From an uncultured Eubacterium sp. (GTDB taxonomy: Bacteria > Bacillota > Clostridia > Peptostreptococcales > Anaerovoracaceae): a stretch of 64,000 bases of DNA. The stretch covers positions 1-64,000 of the forward strand of contig CALCFD010000055.1 in the NCBI GenBank assembly GCA_937900695.1, in the 5' to 3' direction. Numbering within the stretch: position 1 is the stretch's first letter; every line of letters starts with the position of its first letter. The notes beneath the pieces were generated by a model that saw only the letters and a program-made list of their open reading frames with translations, had not been told where the DNA came from and ran no database searches. Positions 8,434 through 17,230 of this stretch are shown in pieces. The translations under genes were made by a program, and so were the position numbers.

Positions 8434-10441
8434 TATGCTTATAAATCAGCTAAAGGGAATAGGCCCCAAAAAACAGAGTTTATATAATAAAATAGGAATA
8501 TATACAGCCGAGGATCTGTTAAATTATTATCCTGTAACTTATCAAGATATGAGAAATGTTAGTGAAATTGCTTCTTTAAAAGCTGGTGAAACTTCTCTTA
8601 TAAAGGGTAAGGTGCTTTTAGTGATTTCTGATAGTAATAATGCTGGCAACAGAAGATATAAAAAATCAGTTCTCCGTCTGTTAATAGGAGACAACACTGG
8701 GAAACTAGAGGTTGTCTTTTTTAATACACCATATTTAATGAACACTTTGCATGTTGATGATAAAATATACTTATTTGGTAAAGTCGAATTAAATAATGAT
8801 AAACTTCAGATGAAACAGCCTGAAATTTATCATCATATGGATTTTAAAAGTGAAATTCTTCCGATCTATAGCACTCCTAAAGGGATTTCACAAAAGGAAG
8901 TAAGAAAACATATAAAAGAACTGCTAGAATATGATATAGAGGATTTCTTGCCAAAAGAAATTTTAGAAAGTAGAAATATCTGCCCTCTAGATTATAAACT
9001 TAGAAATATCCATTTTCCTATAGATAATAATCATTATAAAGTAGCAAAGTATCGTCAGATATACGAGGATTTATTTGTAATGCAATTAGGTCTTGAAATG
9101 ATGAAAACTAAAAATCATAACGGTATACCAATGAATGGTTCTTGTGATAAGTTTATAGATAGTTTCGATTTTAAGCTTACTAAAGCTCAAGCTAGTGCAA
9201 CATGTGAAATTTTAAATGACATGAATAAAGATGAACCTATGAATAGGTTATTGCAAGGAGATGTAGGTTCTGGTAAAACAGCAGTAGCTGCTATTGCAAT
9301 GTATAAAGCTGTTGTTAGTGGGTATCAGGCAGCATTTATGGCACCTACTGAAATATTAGCAAAACAGCATTTTGATAGTTTAAAGAAGCAGTTTGAAAAA
9401 TTTAATATAAGTGTTGGTATACTTACTGGATCTATGAAGGCAAAGGAAAAAAGAGAAGCACTTATGTCTATTGAAAATGGTCAGTATGATGTAGTAATAG
9501 GAACTCATGCACTTATTCAGCAAGGTGTTTTATTTAATAAACTAGGTTTAGTTATCACAGATGAGCAACACAGATTTGGTGTAAATCAAAGATTTAAACT
9601 AGGTGATAAAGGGGAGTATCCACATGTACTTGTTATGACAGCAACGCCTATTCCGCGAACTTTAGCAGTAATATTGTATGGTGATTTAAATATGTCTGTT
9701 ATAGATACTTTGCCAGCTGGAAGAAAGCCTATTGAAACTAAAAGTATAGAACCAGATAAAAGACTTGCTTTATATGACCATTTGATAAAAGAAATTAAGG
9801 ATGGTAGTCAGGCTTATGTAGTTGCACCTTTGATAGAGGATAGTGAAAGTCTAGAAAATATTAGATCCGTCAAAAGTTTATATAAAGAATTATCAGATTT
9901 TTATAGGCCTTTTGGAATTAGAATAAAAACTCTTCATGGAGCTATGAAACAAAAGGAAAAGGATGATATAATGAAAGAGTTCAATGATGGCCATATTGAT
10001 ATGCTTATTGCTACAGTAGTAATTGAAGTTGGTATTAATGTTCCTAATGCTACGATTATGGTTATTGAAAACTCTGAAAGATTTGGTTTGGCTCAGCTAC
10101 ATCAGCTTAGAGGCAGAGTAGGAAGAGGTAAAAAACAATCTTACTGTTATTTGATTAATAATAGTAAAGGTGATGTAGCAAAAAAAAGAACGCAAATTAT
10201 GTGTCAGAGCACAGATGGGTTTTATATCTCTGAGGAAGATTTAAATCTTAGAGGTCCTGGAGAAGTCTTTGGTACAAGGCAACATGGCATTCCTGATATA
10301 AATCTTATAAATGCAGTTAAGCATATGGATATACTAAATAGAGCAAAAAAAGATGCTGAAAAATACGCAGATTTAATAGATAATAAATTGATGAAAAAAG
10401 TAGAAAAACTGTATGGAGAAAATCTATCGATACAGTTGTAA
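8420..10441 (+). CDS. recG: ATP-dependent DNA helicase RecG
   Basis: RecG remodels stalled replication forks and branched DNA. The 673 residues are close to the usual length. An N-terminal wedge/OB region opens with LINQLKGIGPKKQ. The helicase motifs follow: GDVGSGKT (Walker A), DEQHRFG, MTATPIPRTLA and LRGRVGRGKKQSYCYL. The C-terminal RecG-specific segment has LRGPGEVFGTRQHG. The start is uncertain: ATG 8420 has a distant GAGG at 8404-8407, and ATG 8435 is an alternative, directly after the stop codon of the upstream gene. It is co-transcribed with rsmD. Confidence 0.96.
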   Translation: MILSNMLINQLKGIGPKKQSLYNKIGIYTAEDLLNYYPVTYQDMRNVSEIASLKAGETSLIKGKVLLVISDSNNAGNRRYKKSVLRLLIGDNTGKLEVVFFNTPYLMNTLHVDDKIYLFGKVELNNDKLQMKQPEIYHHMDFKSEILPIYSTPKGISQKEVRKHIKELLEYDIEDFLPKEILESRNICPLDYKLRNIHFPIDNNHYKVAKYRQIYEDLFVMQLGLEMMKTKNHNGIPMNGSCDKFIDSFDFKLTKAQASATCEILNDMNKDEPMNRLLQGDVGSGKTAVAAIAMYKAVVSGYQAAFMAPTEILAKQHFDSLKKQFEKFNISVGILTGSMKAKEKREALMSIENGQYDVVIGTHALIQQGVLFNKLGLVITDEQHRFGVNQRFKLGDKGEYPHVLVMTATPIPRTLAVILYGDLNMSVIDTLPAGRKPIETKSIEPDKRLALYDHLIKEIKDGSQAYVVAPLIEDSESLENIRSVKSLYKELSDFYRPFGIRIKTLHGAMKQKEKDDIMKEFNDGHIDMLIATVVIEVGINVPNATIMVIENSERFGLAQLHQLRGRVGRGKKQSYCYLINNSKGDVAKKRTQIMCQSTDGFYISEEDLNLRGPGEVFGTRQHGIPDINLINAVKHMDILNRAKKDAEKYADLIDNKLMKKVEKLYGENLSIQL

Positions 10442-10451
10442 TGGAGGTAAT

Positions 10452-10988
10452 ATGAGAGTAATAGCAGGTGATTTTAAGGGAAGAAAACTTGAAGCCCCTT
10501 TAGATGATAAGGTTAGACCTACAAGTGATAAGGTTAAAGAAGCTATGTTTTCAATACTTATGAATGATACTTATGATGCTGTAATGTGTGATATGTTTGC
10601 AGGAAGTGGTGGACTTGGATTAGAAGGTTTATCTAGAGGTGCAAAGAAGTGTTATTTTATTGATCAAGCTAATAGTAGTATAAAACTACTTAAAACAAAT
10701 GTAGCTATGTGTAAGGCTGAGCAACGTTCTGAAATAATTCAGGGAGATTTTCAAAGAGCTCTTATGCGTATTAAAGAAAAGGTGGATATATTTTTGGTTG
10801 ATCCGCCTTATGGACAAGGGATAGAACTTAAAGCTATGGAAAAGATTAGAGAAAATGATTTACTTGCAGAGGATGGTAAAATTGTGGTTGAGCATGAAAA
10901 ACATGATCAGTTGCCTGATGAAATTCATGGCTTTACAAAAATAAAAGAGAAAAAATATGGCAGAGTTGTATTGTCAATTTATATGTGA
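10452..10988 (+). CDS. rsmD: 16S rRNA (guanine(966)-N2)-methyltransferase
   Basis: RsmD methylates G966 of 16S rRNA. The 178-residue protein starts MRVIAGDFKGRKLEAP and has the characteristic RPTSDKVKEAMFSIL. The SAM-binding motif DMFAGSGGLGLEGLSRG and the catalytic DPPYG motif follow. The start was chosen from TGGAGG at 10441-10446; longer upstream in-frame starts lie inside recG. The neighbours recG and coaD are the usual ones in Firmicutes. Confidence 0.95.
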   Translation: MRVIAGDFKGRKLEAPLDDKVRPTSDKVKEAMFSILMNDTYDAVMCDMFAGSGGLGLEGLSRGAKKCYFIDQANSSIKLLKTNVAMCKAEQRSEIIQGDFQRALMRIKEKVDIFLVDPPYGQGIELKAMEKIRENDLLAEDGKIVVEHEKHDQLPDEIHGFTKIKEKKYGRVVLSIYM

Positions 10989-11040
10989 TACTATAAATTA
11001 TTATAGGTAAAACTAATATAATTGATAGGGAGGCTAGTTA

Positions 11041-11523
11041 ATGAGTAAAGCGTTATATGCAGGATCTTTTGATCCTTTGACTTGTGGTCATGGAAATTTA
11101 ATTAAAAGAGCTGCAAAACTTTGTGATGAATTGGTTGTTGGTGTTATTGCAAATCCACAGAAAACACCATATTTTAGTGTGGAGGAACGTGTTGAGATGA
11201 TTAGGGAAGCCATTAAGGATGTAGACAACGTAAAGGTTGACTCTTTTGAGGGGTTGTTAGCTGAATACGTTAATGAAAATGGCTTTGATATGGTTATTAG
11301 AGGTCTTCGTGGTACGATAGACTTTGATAATGAAATACATATGGCTCAGATGAATGCAAGATTATACCAAGACAAAGTTGAAACAGTTTTTCTTATGACA
11401 GATCCGAGATATTCATTTATCAGCTCTAGTATGGCAAAGGAAGTACATGGCTTAGGAGGAAGTATCGAAGGATTGGTTCCAGATAATGTTTTACGTGCAA
11501 TGGAGGAAAGGAAAGCAAAATGA
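11041..11523 (+). CDS. coaD: Phosphopantetheine adenylyltransferase
   Basis: CoaD joins ATP and 4'-phosphopantetheine to dephospho-CoA, the penultimate step of CoA synthesis. At 160 residues it has the normal length. The nucleotidyltransferase motif is YAGSFDPLTCGHGNLI (the HxGH-equivalent appears as CGHG), and the second signature is YSFISSSMAKEV. GGGAGG at 11028-11033 precedes the ATG. It overlaps the next gene by four bases (ATGA). Confidence 0.95.
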   Translation: MSKALYAGSFDPLTCGHGNLIKRAAKLCDELVVGVIANPQKTPYFSVEERVEMIREAIKDVDNVKVDSFEGLLAEYVNENGFDMVIRGLRGTIDFDNEIHMAQMNARLYQDKVETVFLMTDPRYSFISSSMAKEVHGLGGSIEGLVPDNVLRAMEERKAK

Positions 11524-12074
11524 GAATTGATGAACTATTAAATGAACTTGATGAAATAGTTAAAACAGCTTCTAGCGTGCCGTTGACTGGCAAAGTAATG
11601 GTTGAAGCAGCAGAGATAAAAGAGATTATTGATGAAATAGATAGAGTTTTGCCAGATGAAATAAAACAAGCTAGATGGATTCAAAATGAAAGAGATAGAA
11701 TTTTAACTGAAGCAAAAAATGAATATGCAACTGTAGTAAATGATGCTAAACGTCATGCTGACAGCTTAGTTGCTAAAAATGAAATATTAGCTAGAGCAAG
11801 AAAGCAAGCTGATGAAGTTATGATGGTAACTGAAGAAAATGTCAGAAGACTTAAGATGAGTACTTATGATTATGTAGATAGTGTTTTATATAGATTTGAT
11901 GAACAGATGGCAGAACTTGAAAAGATGTATCAAGAAATGTTTGAAACTATCGATAATACCTTTAGTAAGGTGAAAAATATTATCCTTAATAATAGAGATG
12001 AAATTAAAGAGATGGCCTATAGAACTCAAATGAATAAAGAAAATCCAACAAATGAAGAACATGAAAAGAAGTAA
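11520..12074 (+). CDS. Coiled-coil protein of the coaD neighbourhood
   Basis: A 184-residue, highly charged, mostly helical protein without signal peptide or membrane segment. The central part (about residues 55-150) has heptad-like spacing and resembles ATP synthase subunit B/H or DivIVA-type coiled coils (ARWIQNERDRILTEAKNEY). Similar genes follow coaD in many Clostridia and are labelled ATPase or subunit-H-like without proven function. It overlaps coaD by four bases and tmcAL by 23, so it is an integral operon member. Confidence 0.6.
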   Translation: MRIDELLNELDEIVKTASSVPLTGKVMVEAAEIKEIIDEIDRVLPDEIKQARWIQNERDRILTEAKNEYATVVNDAKRHADSLVAKNEILARARKQADEVMMVTEENVRRLKMSTYDYVDSVLYRFDEQMAELEKMYQEMFETIDNTFSKVKNIILNNRDEIKEMAYRTQMNKENPTNEEHEKK

Positions 12075-13239
12075 TGTATTAGGTATTGTTGCTGAATACA
12101 ATCCTTTTCATAACGGACATTTGTATCAACTTAATAAATGCAAAGAATTAAGTGATGCAGAATGCGTTGTAGCTGTTATGAGTGGGAATTTTACTCAACG
12201 AGGTGAAATTGCTTTACTTGATAAATGGACTAGAGCGAAAATGGCAATATTATCAGGTGTAGACCTGGTAGTTGAATTGCCATTTTATTATGCTTGTAAT
12301 TCGGCAGAGTATTTTGCTAAAGGCGCAGTTGAGATATTGGATTCTCTAGGTGCTGTTACTCATGTAGGATTTGGAAGTGAAGATGGCGATATAAATAAAT
12401 TATCTGGAATTGCAAAAAAATTAAATGGTGAAGATGAGAAGTTTCAAGATGAACTCAAAATACATTTGTCTAAAGGATTGAGTTATCCACGTGCTAGGAC
12501 ACTTGCTTTAGGCGAAAATAGTGATTTGGTTACTCTTCCAAACAATATCTTAGCTATAGAGTATTTGCGTCAGTTGTTTTTGCGTGAAAGTATGATATTC
12601 CCTGTTACTGTTAAACGTTATAAAACAGGGTATCATCAAAAAGAGAAAGTTGATGGTATACAAAGTGGTACATCTATAAGGACTTTTTTAAAGAAGGATT
12701 GTGATATTACACAAATAGCTATTCCTACAGCAAGCTTTAATGAAATCAATGGTCAAAAAGATAAAATACTATTTTATGACAATCAAAAACTATTTGACAT
12801 GATTAGAACAACAATATTAACAAAAGATAGTTATCAGCTAGAGCGTATTTTTTCCATTGGTGAAGGTCTAGAAAATAAATTGCTTAAGGAAATTAGAAAT
12901 CAAAAAGATTTAAAAAGTCTAATAGAAGCAGTTAAAAGTAAAAGATATACTAGAACGAGAATACAGAGAATGCTTATTCATATATTAGTGAATTTTGAAA
13001 AAAATCATAATAAGCCAAATTATATTAGAGTTTTGGGTTTTAACGATAGAGGTGGATCTTTGCTTAAATATATTAAGAAGGAAAAATTAAACAGTATGCC
13101 TATTGTTACGAATATTAATAAGCATAAAGACTTAGATTTTTCATTGGATATTAGAGCTACTGATATTTATAATATAATTTCTGGTTCTGATATATACAGT
13201 AATAGTGATTTTACCAATAAACCAATAATAATTAGATAA
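12052..13239 (+). CDS. tmcAL: tRNA(Met) cytidine acetate ligase (TmcAL, YlbM)
   Basis: TmcAL makes N4-acetylcytidine at the wobble base of elongator tRNA(Met) from acetate and ATP. The nucleotidyltransferase-like N-terminus has GIVAEYNPFHNGHLYQL with the HxGH motif. Further family segments are AVMSGNFTQRGE and GFGSEDGD. A C-terminal region of about 150 residues completes the 395-residue protein. ATG 12052 and ATG 12061 are both possible, and neither has a strong ribosome binding site. The gene lies directly before ackA, which interconverts acetate and acetyl phosphate; whether that matters is inference. Confidence 0.9.
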   Translation: MKNMKRSNVLGIVAEYNPFHNGHLYQLNKCKELSDAECVVAVMSGNFTQRGEIALLDKWTRAKMAILSGVDLVVELPFYYACNSAEYFAKGAVEILDSLGAVTHVGFGSEDGDINKLSGIAKKLNGEDEKFQDELKIHLSKGLSYPRARTLALGENSDLVTLPNNILAIEYLRQLFLRESMIFPVTVKRYKTGYHQKEKVDGIQSGTSIRTFLKKDCDITQIAIPTASFNEINGQKDKILFYDNQKLFDMIRTTILTKDSYQLERIFSIGEGLENKLLKEIRNQKDLKSLIEAVKSKRYTRTRIQRMLIHILVNFEKNHNKPNYIRVLGFNDRGGSLLKYIKKEKLNSMPIVTNINKHKDLDFSLDIRATDIYNIISGSDIYSNSDFTNKPIIIR

Positions 13240-13241
13240 AT

Positions 13242-13263
13242 AAACATTGATTTATCAATGTTT
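13242..13263 (+). promoter_or_regulatory. Inverted repeat overlapping the ackA promoter
   Basis: Perfect 9-base arms AAACATTGA (13242-13250) and TCAATGTTT (13255-13263) with a 4-base loop. The repeat covers the -35 hexamer of ackA. It could be a weak terminator for the upstream operon or an operator; no long T-run follows. Confidence 0.5.
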
Positions 13264-13275
13264 ATGGTGTATAAT
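13247..13275 (+). promoter_or_regulatory. Promoter of ackA
   Basis: TTGATT at 13247-13252 and TATAAT at 13270-13275 are spaced by 17 bases. This leaves a leader of about 70 bases before the ackA ATG. Confidence 0.7.
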
Positions 13276-13350
13276 ATATACGGTATTTGTGACAACAAGT
13301 ATTATTTATGATGTAAATTTTAATTTTCAAATAAAAACGGAGGAGATCAA

Positions 13351-14556
13351 ATGAAAATTTTAGTAATTAACTGCGGAAGTTCTTCACTTAAATATCAGGT
13401 TCTTGATATGAATGGTGAAATTTTACTTGCTAAAGGTTTAGTAGAAAGAATCGGTATGGAAGGTTCTGTAATCACTCATGAGAAGATTGGTATGGATAAG
13501 GTTGTTAATGAAACACCAATGGAAAGCCATAAAGAAGCTATTGCACTAGTATTAGATGCAGTTGCTCATCCTGAACATGGTGTAGTTAAAGACATGAGTG
13601 AAATCGGAGCTGTAGGACACAGAGTTGTACATGCTGGTGAAAAATACGCTCATTCTGTATTAATTGATGATGATGTAATTGCTGCATTAGAAGAATGTGT
13701 TGAATTAGCACCTCTTCATAATCCACCAAACCTATTAGGTATTGCTGCTTGTCAGGAACTAATGCCAAATACTCCAATGGTAGGTGTATTTGATACAGCT
13801 TTCCATCAGACTATGCCTCCTGAATCATATATTTATGCTATTCCTTATGAATATTACCAGAAGCATAAGATTAGAAGATATGGATTCCATGGAACATCTC
13901 ATAAATATGTTGCTCAGAGATGTGCGGATATCATGAACTGCAATCTAGATGATTTAAAGATTATCACTTGTCACCTAGGAAATGGTGCTTCTGTATCTGC
14001 TATTAAGAGAGGTGAATGTATTGATACATCAATGGGATTTACTCCTCTTGAAGGTCTAGTAATGGGTACTCGTTCAGGCGATATTGACCCAGCTATCGTT
14101 ACTTATATTAGGCAGAAAGAAAACTTAGATCAGGGTGTTGCTAATGAAATCCTAAATAAAAAATCAGGTGTATTAGGTATTTCAGGTGTATCATCAGACT
14201 TTAGAGATCTAGAAGCTGCTGCTGAAGAAGGAAATGAAAGAGCTCAGTTAGCTATCAAGGTTTTTGCCCATAAGGTTAGATTCTACATTGGTGCTTACAT
14301 TGCTGAAATGAATGGTGTTGATGCTATCGTATTTACTGCTGGTGTTGGTGAAAATGATATAGCTATGAGAGACATCATCTGTAACGATTTAGGAAACTTA
14401 GGAATCAAACTTGACCTTGTTAAGAACAAGACAAGAGGTAAAGAAATGATTATCTCAAGAGATGACTCAAGAGTTAAGATTATCCTAATTCCAACTGACG
14501 AAGAATTAATGATTGCTAGAGATACACTAGAAATCGTTAAGAAGTTAGAAAAATAG
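13351..14556 (+). CDS. ackA: Acetate kinase
   Basis: AckA forms ATP from acetyl phosphate and ADP, the energy-yielding step of acetate formation. The 401-residue protein has INCGSSSLKYQV at the N-terminus, GHRVVHAGEKY, FHGTSHKYVAQR, CHLGNGASVSAI and TAGVGENDI, which are the phosphate- and nucleotide-binding segments of the acetokinase family. GGAGGAG at 13340-13346 precedes the ATG. Codon use (frequent CTA, CAG, ATC) resembles the ribosomal and had genes, consistent with strong expression. No pta gene is next to it. Confidence 0.97.
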   Translation: MKILVINCGSSSLKYQVLDMNGEILLAKGLVERIGMEGSVITHEKIGMDKVVNETPMESHKEAIALVLDAVAHPEHGVVKDMSEIGAVGHRVVHAGEKYAHSVLIDDDVIAALEECVELAPLHNPPNLLGIAACQELMPNTPMVGVFDTAFHQTMPPESYIYAIPYEYYQKHKIRRYGFHGTSHKYVAQRCADIMNCNLDDLKIITCHLGNGASVSAIKRGECIDTSMGFTPLEGLVMGTRSGDIDPAIVTYIRQKENLDQGVANEILNKKSGVLGISGVSSDFRDLEAAAEEGNERAQLAIKVFAHKVRFYIGAYIAEMNGVDAIVFTAGVGENDIAMRDIICNDLGNLGIKLDLVKNKTRGKEMIISRDDSRVKIILIPTDEELMIARDTLEIVKKLEK

Positions 14557-14585
14557 TTGACAAATTAAAATAAGTATTATATACT
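14557..14585 (+). promoter_or_regulatory. Promoter of rpmF
   Basis: TTGACA at 14557-14562, directly after the ackA stop codon, and TATACT at 14580-14585, spaced by 17 bases. Confidence 0.72.
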
Positions 14586-14646
14586 TTAATAGTTGCGAAT
14601 ATAACTAAATTTTATATACACAATTTAATGTTAAGGAGGTGTAGAA

Positions 14647-14823
14647 ATGGCAGTACCTAAGAGAAAAACTTCAAAGTCAAAGAGAGACAGCAGAAGAGCT
14701 CCAAACATGAAAATGAAAGCTCCTGGTCTAGCAGAATGTCCACAGTGCCATGAGCCAAAGCTTCCACATAGAGTTTGTCCAAATTGCAACTACTATGATG
14801 GTAAAGATGTAATGGCTGAATAA
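14647..14823 (+). CDS. rpmF: 50S ribosomal protein L32
   Basis: A 58-residue protein beginning MAVPKRKTSKSKRDSRRA, the highly conserved bL32 start. The zinc site is CPQCHE...CPNC (two CxxC pairs). AAGGAGGTG at 14634-14642 precedes the ATG. The DUF177 (YceD) gene that usually lies between ackA and rpmF in Clostridia is absent here. A strong terminator follows, so plsX and fabH are not downstream either. Confidence 0.96.
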   Translation: MAVPKRKTSKSKRDSRRAPNMKMKAPGLAECPQCHEPKLPHRVCPNCNYYDGKDVMAE

Positions 14824-14842
14824 TTTCAAAAATTACGAATTC

Positions 14843-14874
14843 AAACCGACTCAAAAGAGTCGGTTTTTATTTTA
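14843..14874 (+). terminator. Rho-independent terminator after rpmF
   Basis: Perfect 10-pair stem AAACCGACTC (14843-14852) and GAGTCGGTTT (14857-14866), loop AAAA, then TTATTTTA. Confidence 0.93.
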
Positions 14875-14991
14875 CCTAAGAGTGACGGTTTAGTAATATA
14901 TAAGTCACAAACGAGTCACTATTGTAATGTATACTAAAAATATAAAGTGATAAGAAAGAAAGTAATCTCTCTATATAATAACGACTTAATC

Positions 14992-15020
14992 AAAAAAGCG
15001 ATGTAATATCGCTTTTTTAG
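14992..15020. terminator. Perfect bidirectional terminator in the rpmF-asd gap
   Basis: 11-pair stem AAAAAAGCGAT (14992-15002) and ATCGCTTTTTT (15008-15018). It lies about 120 bases after the rpmF terminator with no open reading frame between, so it may end a small RNA, or act on read-through from the minus strand. Confidence 0.75.
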
Positions 15021-15044
15021 TTAAATTGATATATTATTGATAAT

Positions 15045-15094
15045 AAAAGCCCCTTAATCGCAAACAAAATCAGCAATTAGGGGGCTTTTTATAC
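15045..15094. terminator. Terminator downstream of asd
   Basis: AAAAGCCCCTTAAT and ATTAGGGGGCTTTT form a 14-pair stem with one G-T pair and an 18-base loop. T-runs on both strands allow it to end asd transcription (minus) and plus-strand RNA. Confidence 0.85.
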
Positions 15095-15116
15095 TATTTA
15101 TTATATATTTAATCAA

Positions 15117-16115
15117 CTATAAATTTTTAACTAATTCTTCAGCAATCTGTACAGTGTTTGTAGCAGCACCTTTTCTGATATTATCTGATACTACCCATAA
15201 ATTAACACCGTTATCTACTGAAAAGTCACGTCTAATACGTCCTACATATACATCGTCTGTACCTGCAGCATCTCTTGCAAGAGGATATACATTATTAGCA
15301 GGATCGTCTTGAACAATGATTCCCGGCGCATTTGATAAAACCTCACGTAACTCGTTTAAATCAAATTCATTTTCAAATTCAATATTTATTGATTCGCTGT
15401 GACTATCAAATACAGGAACTCTTACAGTTGTAGCTGTAACTTTGATATTTTCATCGCCTAAAATCTTATGAGTTTCATTAATCATCTTCATTTCTTCTTT
15501 AGTGTAGCCATTTTCAGTAAATGAATCAATGTGAGGGATGCAGTTTCCAGCAATAGGATGTGGATATGCATTTGTTGTATCATTGCCTTCCATACCATTT
15601 TTTAAATCCATGATACCTTTTACACCTGAACCTGATACAGCTTGGTAAGTAGAGTAAATAACTCTTTTGATTTTGTATTTATCATGTAATGGCTTAAGTA
15701 CTACCATTGCTTGAATTGTTGAGCAGTTAGGATTAGCAATGATGCCATTATTCCATTCGACATCTTTTGGGTTAACTTCAGGAACTACCAAAGGCACTTT
15801 AGGGTCCATTCGCCACTGTGAGCTGTTATCAACAACTGTTACACCTTTAGAAGCAGCAATTGGTGCGAATTTTTCACTTACTGCGCCACCAGCTGAGAAT
15901 AATGCAATATCTATATCTCTGTCAAAACTGTTTTCAGTTAGTTCTTCTACCACAAAATCTTGTCCTTTAAAGGTGATTGTTTTACCAGCTGATTTAGCTG
16001 ATGCTAACATATATAAATTTTCAAATGGAAAATCTCTTTCTTCTAGAACCTTTAAAAAAGTTGTACCTACAACACCAGTAACTCCAACTAGTGCTACATT
16101 TGGTTTTCTACTCAT
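15117..16115 (-). CDS. asd: Aspartate-semialdehyde dehydrogenase
   Basis: Asd reduces aspartyl-4-phosphate to aspartate semialdehyde for lysine, diaminopimelate, threonine and methionine synthesis. The 332-residue protein has the NADP-binding start ALVGVTGVVGTTFLKVL. The active-site cysteine is in NPNCSTIQAMVVL, and the substrate-binding stretch is AYPHPIAGNCIPH. On the minus strand AGGAGGAAA lies ahead of the ATG, and a good promoter lies upstream. No dap or hom gene is adjacent. Confidence 0.96.
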   Translation of the reverse strand: MSRKPNVALVGVTGVVGTTFLKVLEERDFPFENLYMLASAKSAGKTITFKGQDFVVEELTENSFDRDIDIALFSAGGAVSEKFAPIAASKGVTVVDNSSQWRMDPKVPLVVPEVNPKDVEWNNGIIANPNCSTIQAMVVLKPLHDKYKIKRVIYSTYQAVSGSGVKGIMDLKNGMEGNDTTNAYPHPIAGNCIPHIDSFTENGYTKEEMKMINETHKILGDENIKVTATTVRVPVFDSHSESINIEFENEFDLNELREVLSNAPGIIVQDDPANNVYPLARDAAGTDDVYVGRIRRDFSVDNGVNLWVVSDNIRKGAATNTVQIAEELVKNL

Positions 16116-16155
16116 CTCTTTTTCCTCCTGTCGTATACTTTAATAGAATAAAATT

Positions 16156-16184
16156 ATTATAACATTTTTTTTGTGTCATGACAA
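16156..16184 (-). promoter_or_regulatory. Promoter of asd with overlapping palindrome
   Basis: On the minus strand TTGTCA (16179-16184) and TATAAT (16156-16161) are spaced by 17 bases. The 10-base palindrome TGTCATGACA (16174-16183) covers the -35 hexamer and lies between the divergent asd and DUF3089 genes, so it may bind a regulator. Confidence 0.7.
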
Positions 16185-16227
16185 CAATGATATATTATGT
16201 TAAACTTATGAGATAAAGGAGGTAAAT

Positions 16228-17127
16228 ATGGGCGTAGATTATAGCAAAAAAATAAGTTGGTTATCATTACCAGAGACTAATAAAGATGTAGACACTTTTT
16301 TCTTGTATCCATCATCATATGTCAGTCCTAAAGATCAAACGAAACCATTTGCAGATATAAGGGATGAGAAGATGATTAGGATAGCGTCTAAATGCTTAAA
16401 TATACAAGGTAGTGTTTTTTCTTTTGATACAAATGTCTATGCGCCATTATATAGACAAGTTGATCCACAATGTGGATTTAAGATGGTTGAAGCAGGCAGA
16501 AGTGATTTAGTGGATGAAGTTCTTTTAAGAGATGCCATTGATAGTTTTAGTTACTATATGAAGCATTTTAATAAGGGTAAGCCTTTTATATTAGCAGGCC
16601 ATTCTCAAGGAACAACATTATTAATGAAGCTGATGGCTACATACTTGAAGGAGCATAAGGAAATATTTAAACAGATGATTGCTGGATATATGATTGGTTT
16701 TAGTGTTACTGAGGAGTATCTTAAAGAAAATCCACATGTTAAATTTGCTAAAGGTGAATCAGATGTTGGTGTTATTGTATCTTGGAATACTGAAAAACCA
16801 AATATGAAAGGAAATAATCCTATTATAAAAGGTAAACCTTTAGTTATTAATCCTATTAATTGGAAAAGAGATGGAACTTATGCGCCAAAAGAAGAAAATA
16901 AAGGATCTTTGGTAAAAGGTAAATTAGTTAAACCAGGTATTGCAGATGCTAAAATTAATGTAAAGACCGGTATATTAGAATGCTCTACTGTTAATCCTGC
17001 GGATTTTAAACAGGCATTCGATTTTTTTCCAGAGGGAGTATATCATAGTATGGATTATGGTTTTTATTACGAAAATATCCATGAAAATGTGTCAAAAAGA
17101 ATAAAAGCTTTTAAGAAAGTAAAGTGA
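16228..17127 (+). CDS. DUF3089-type alpha/beta hydrolase
   Basis: A 299-residue cytosolic protein. The order of segments fits the DUF3089 family: DTFFLYPSSYV near the N-terminus, VYAPLYRQ, then the nucleophile elbow AGHSQGT (Ser about residue 131). A late histidine in FFPEGVYHSMDYGFYY could complete a triad. Members are predicted esterases or lipases; the substrate is unknown. There is no signal peptide. AAAGGAGG at 16215-16222 precedes the ATG. It is divergent from asd and precedes the GntR regulator gene. Confidence 0.7.
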   Translation: MGVDYSKKISWLSLPETNKDVDTFFLYPSSYVSPKDQTKPFADIRDEKMIRIASKCLNIQGSVFSFDTNVYAPLYRQVDPQCGFKMVEAGRSDLVDEVLLRDAIDSFSYYMKHFNKGKPFILAGHSQGTTLLMKLMATYLKEHKEIFKQMIAGYMIGFSVTEEYLKENPHVKFAKGESDVGVIVSWNTEKPNMKGNNPIIKGKPLVINPINWKRDGTYAPKEENKGSLVKGKLVKPGIADAKINVKTGILECSTVNPADFKQAFDFFPEGVYHSMDYGFYYENIHENVSKRIKAFKKVK

Positions 17128-17230
17128 TTTTGTTTGATTTTTAACAAACGAATAGATTTACATAATAAGTATTATGACATATTATAGATTTGATTGAATG
17201 GATGTATTGAAATTATGGGAAGGTGTACAG

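Noticed and set aside
14929..14934. Further GTATAC words at 14929, 16133 and 38487 as GntR operators
   Set aside because: They lack the extended palindromic arms seen at 17966 and 19653, and the six-base word alone is expected by chance in AT-rich DNA.
15739..16143. Plus-strand open reading frame of 134 codons
   Set aside because: It is the antisense shadow of asd, whose motifs and codon pattern are clear.
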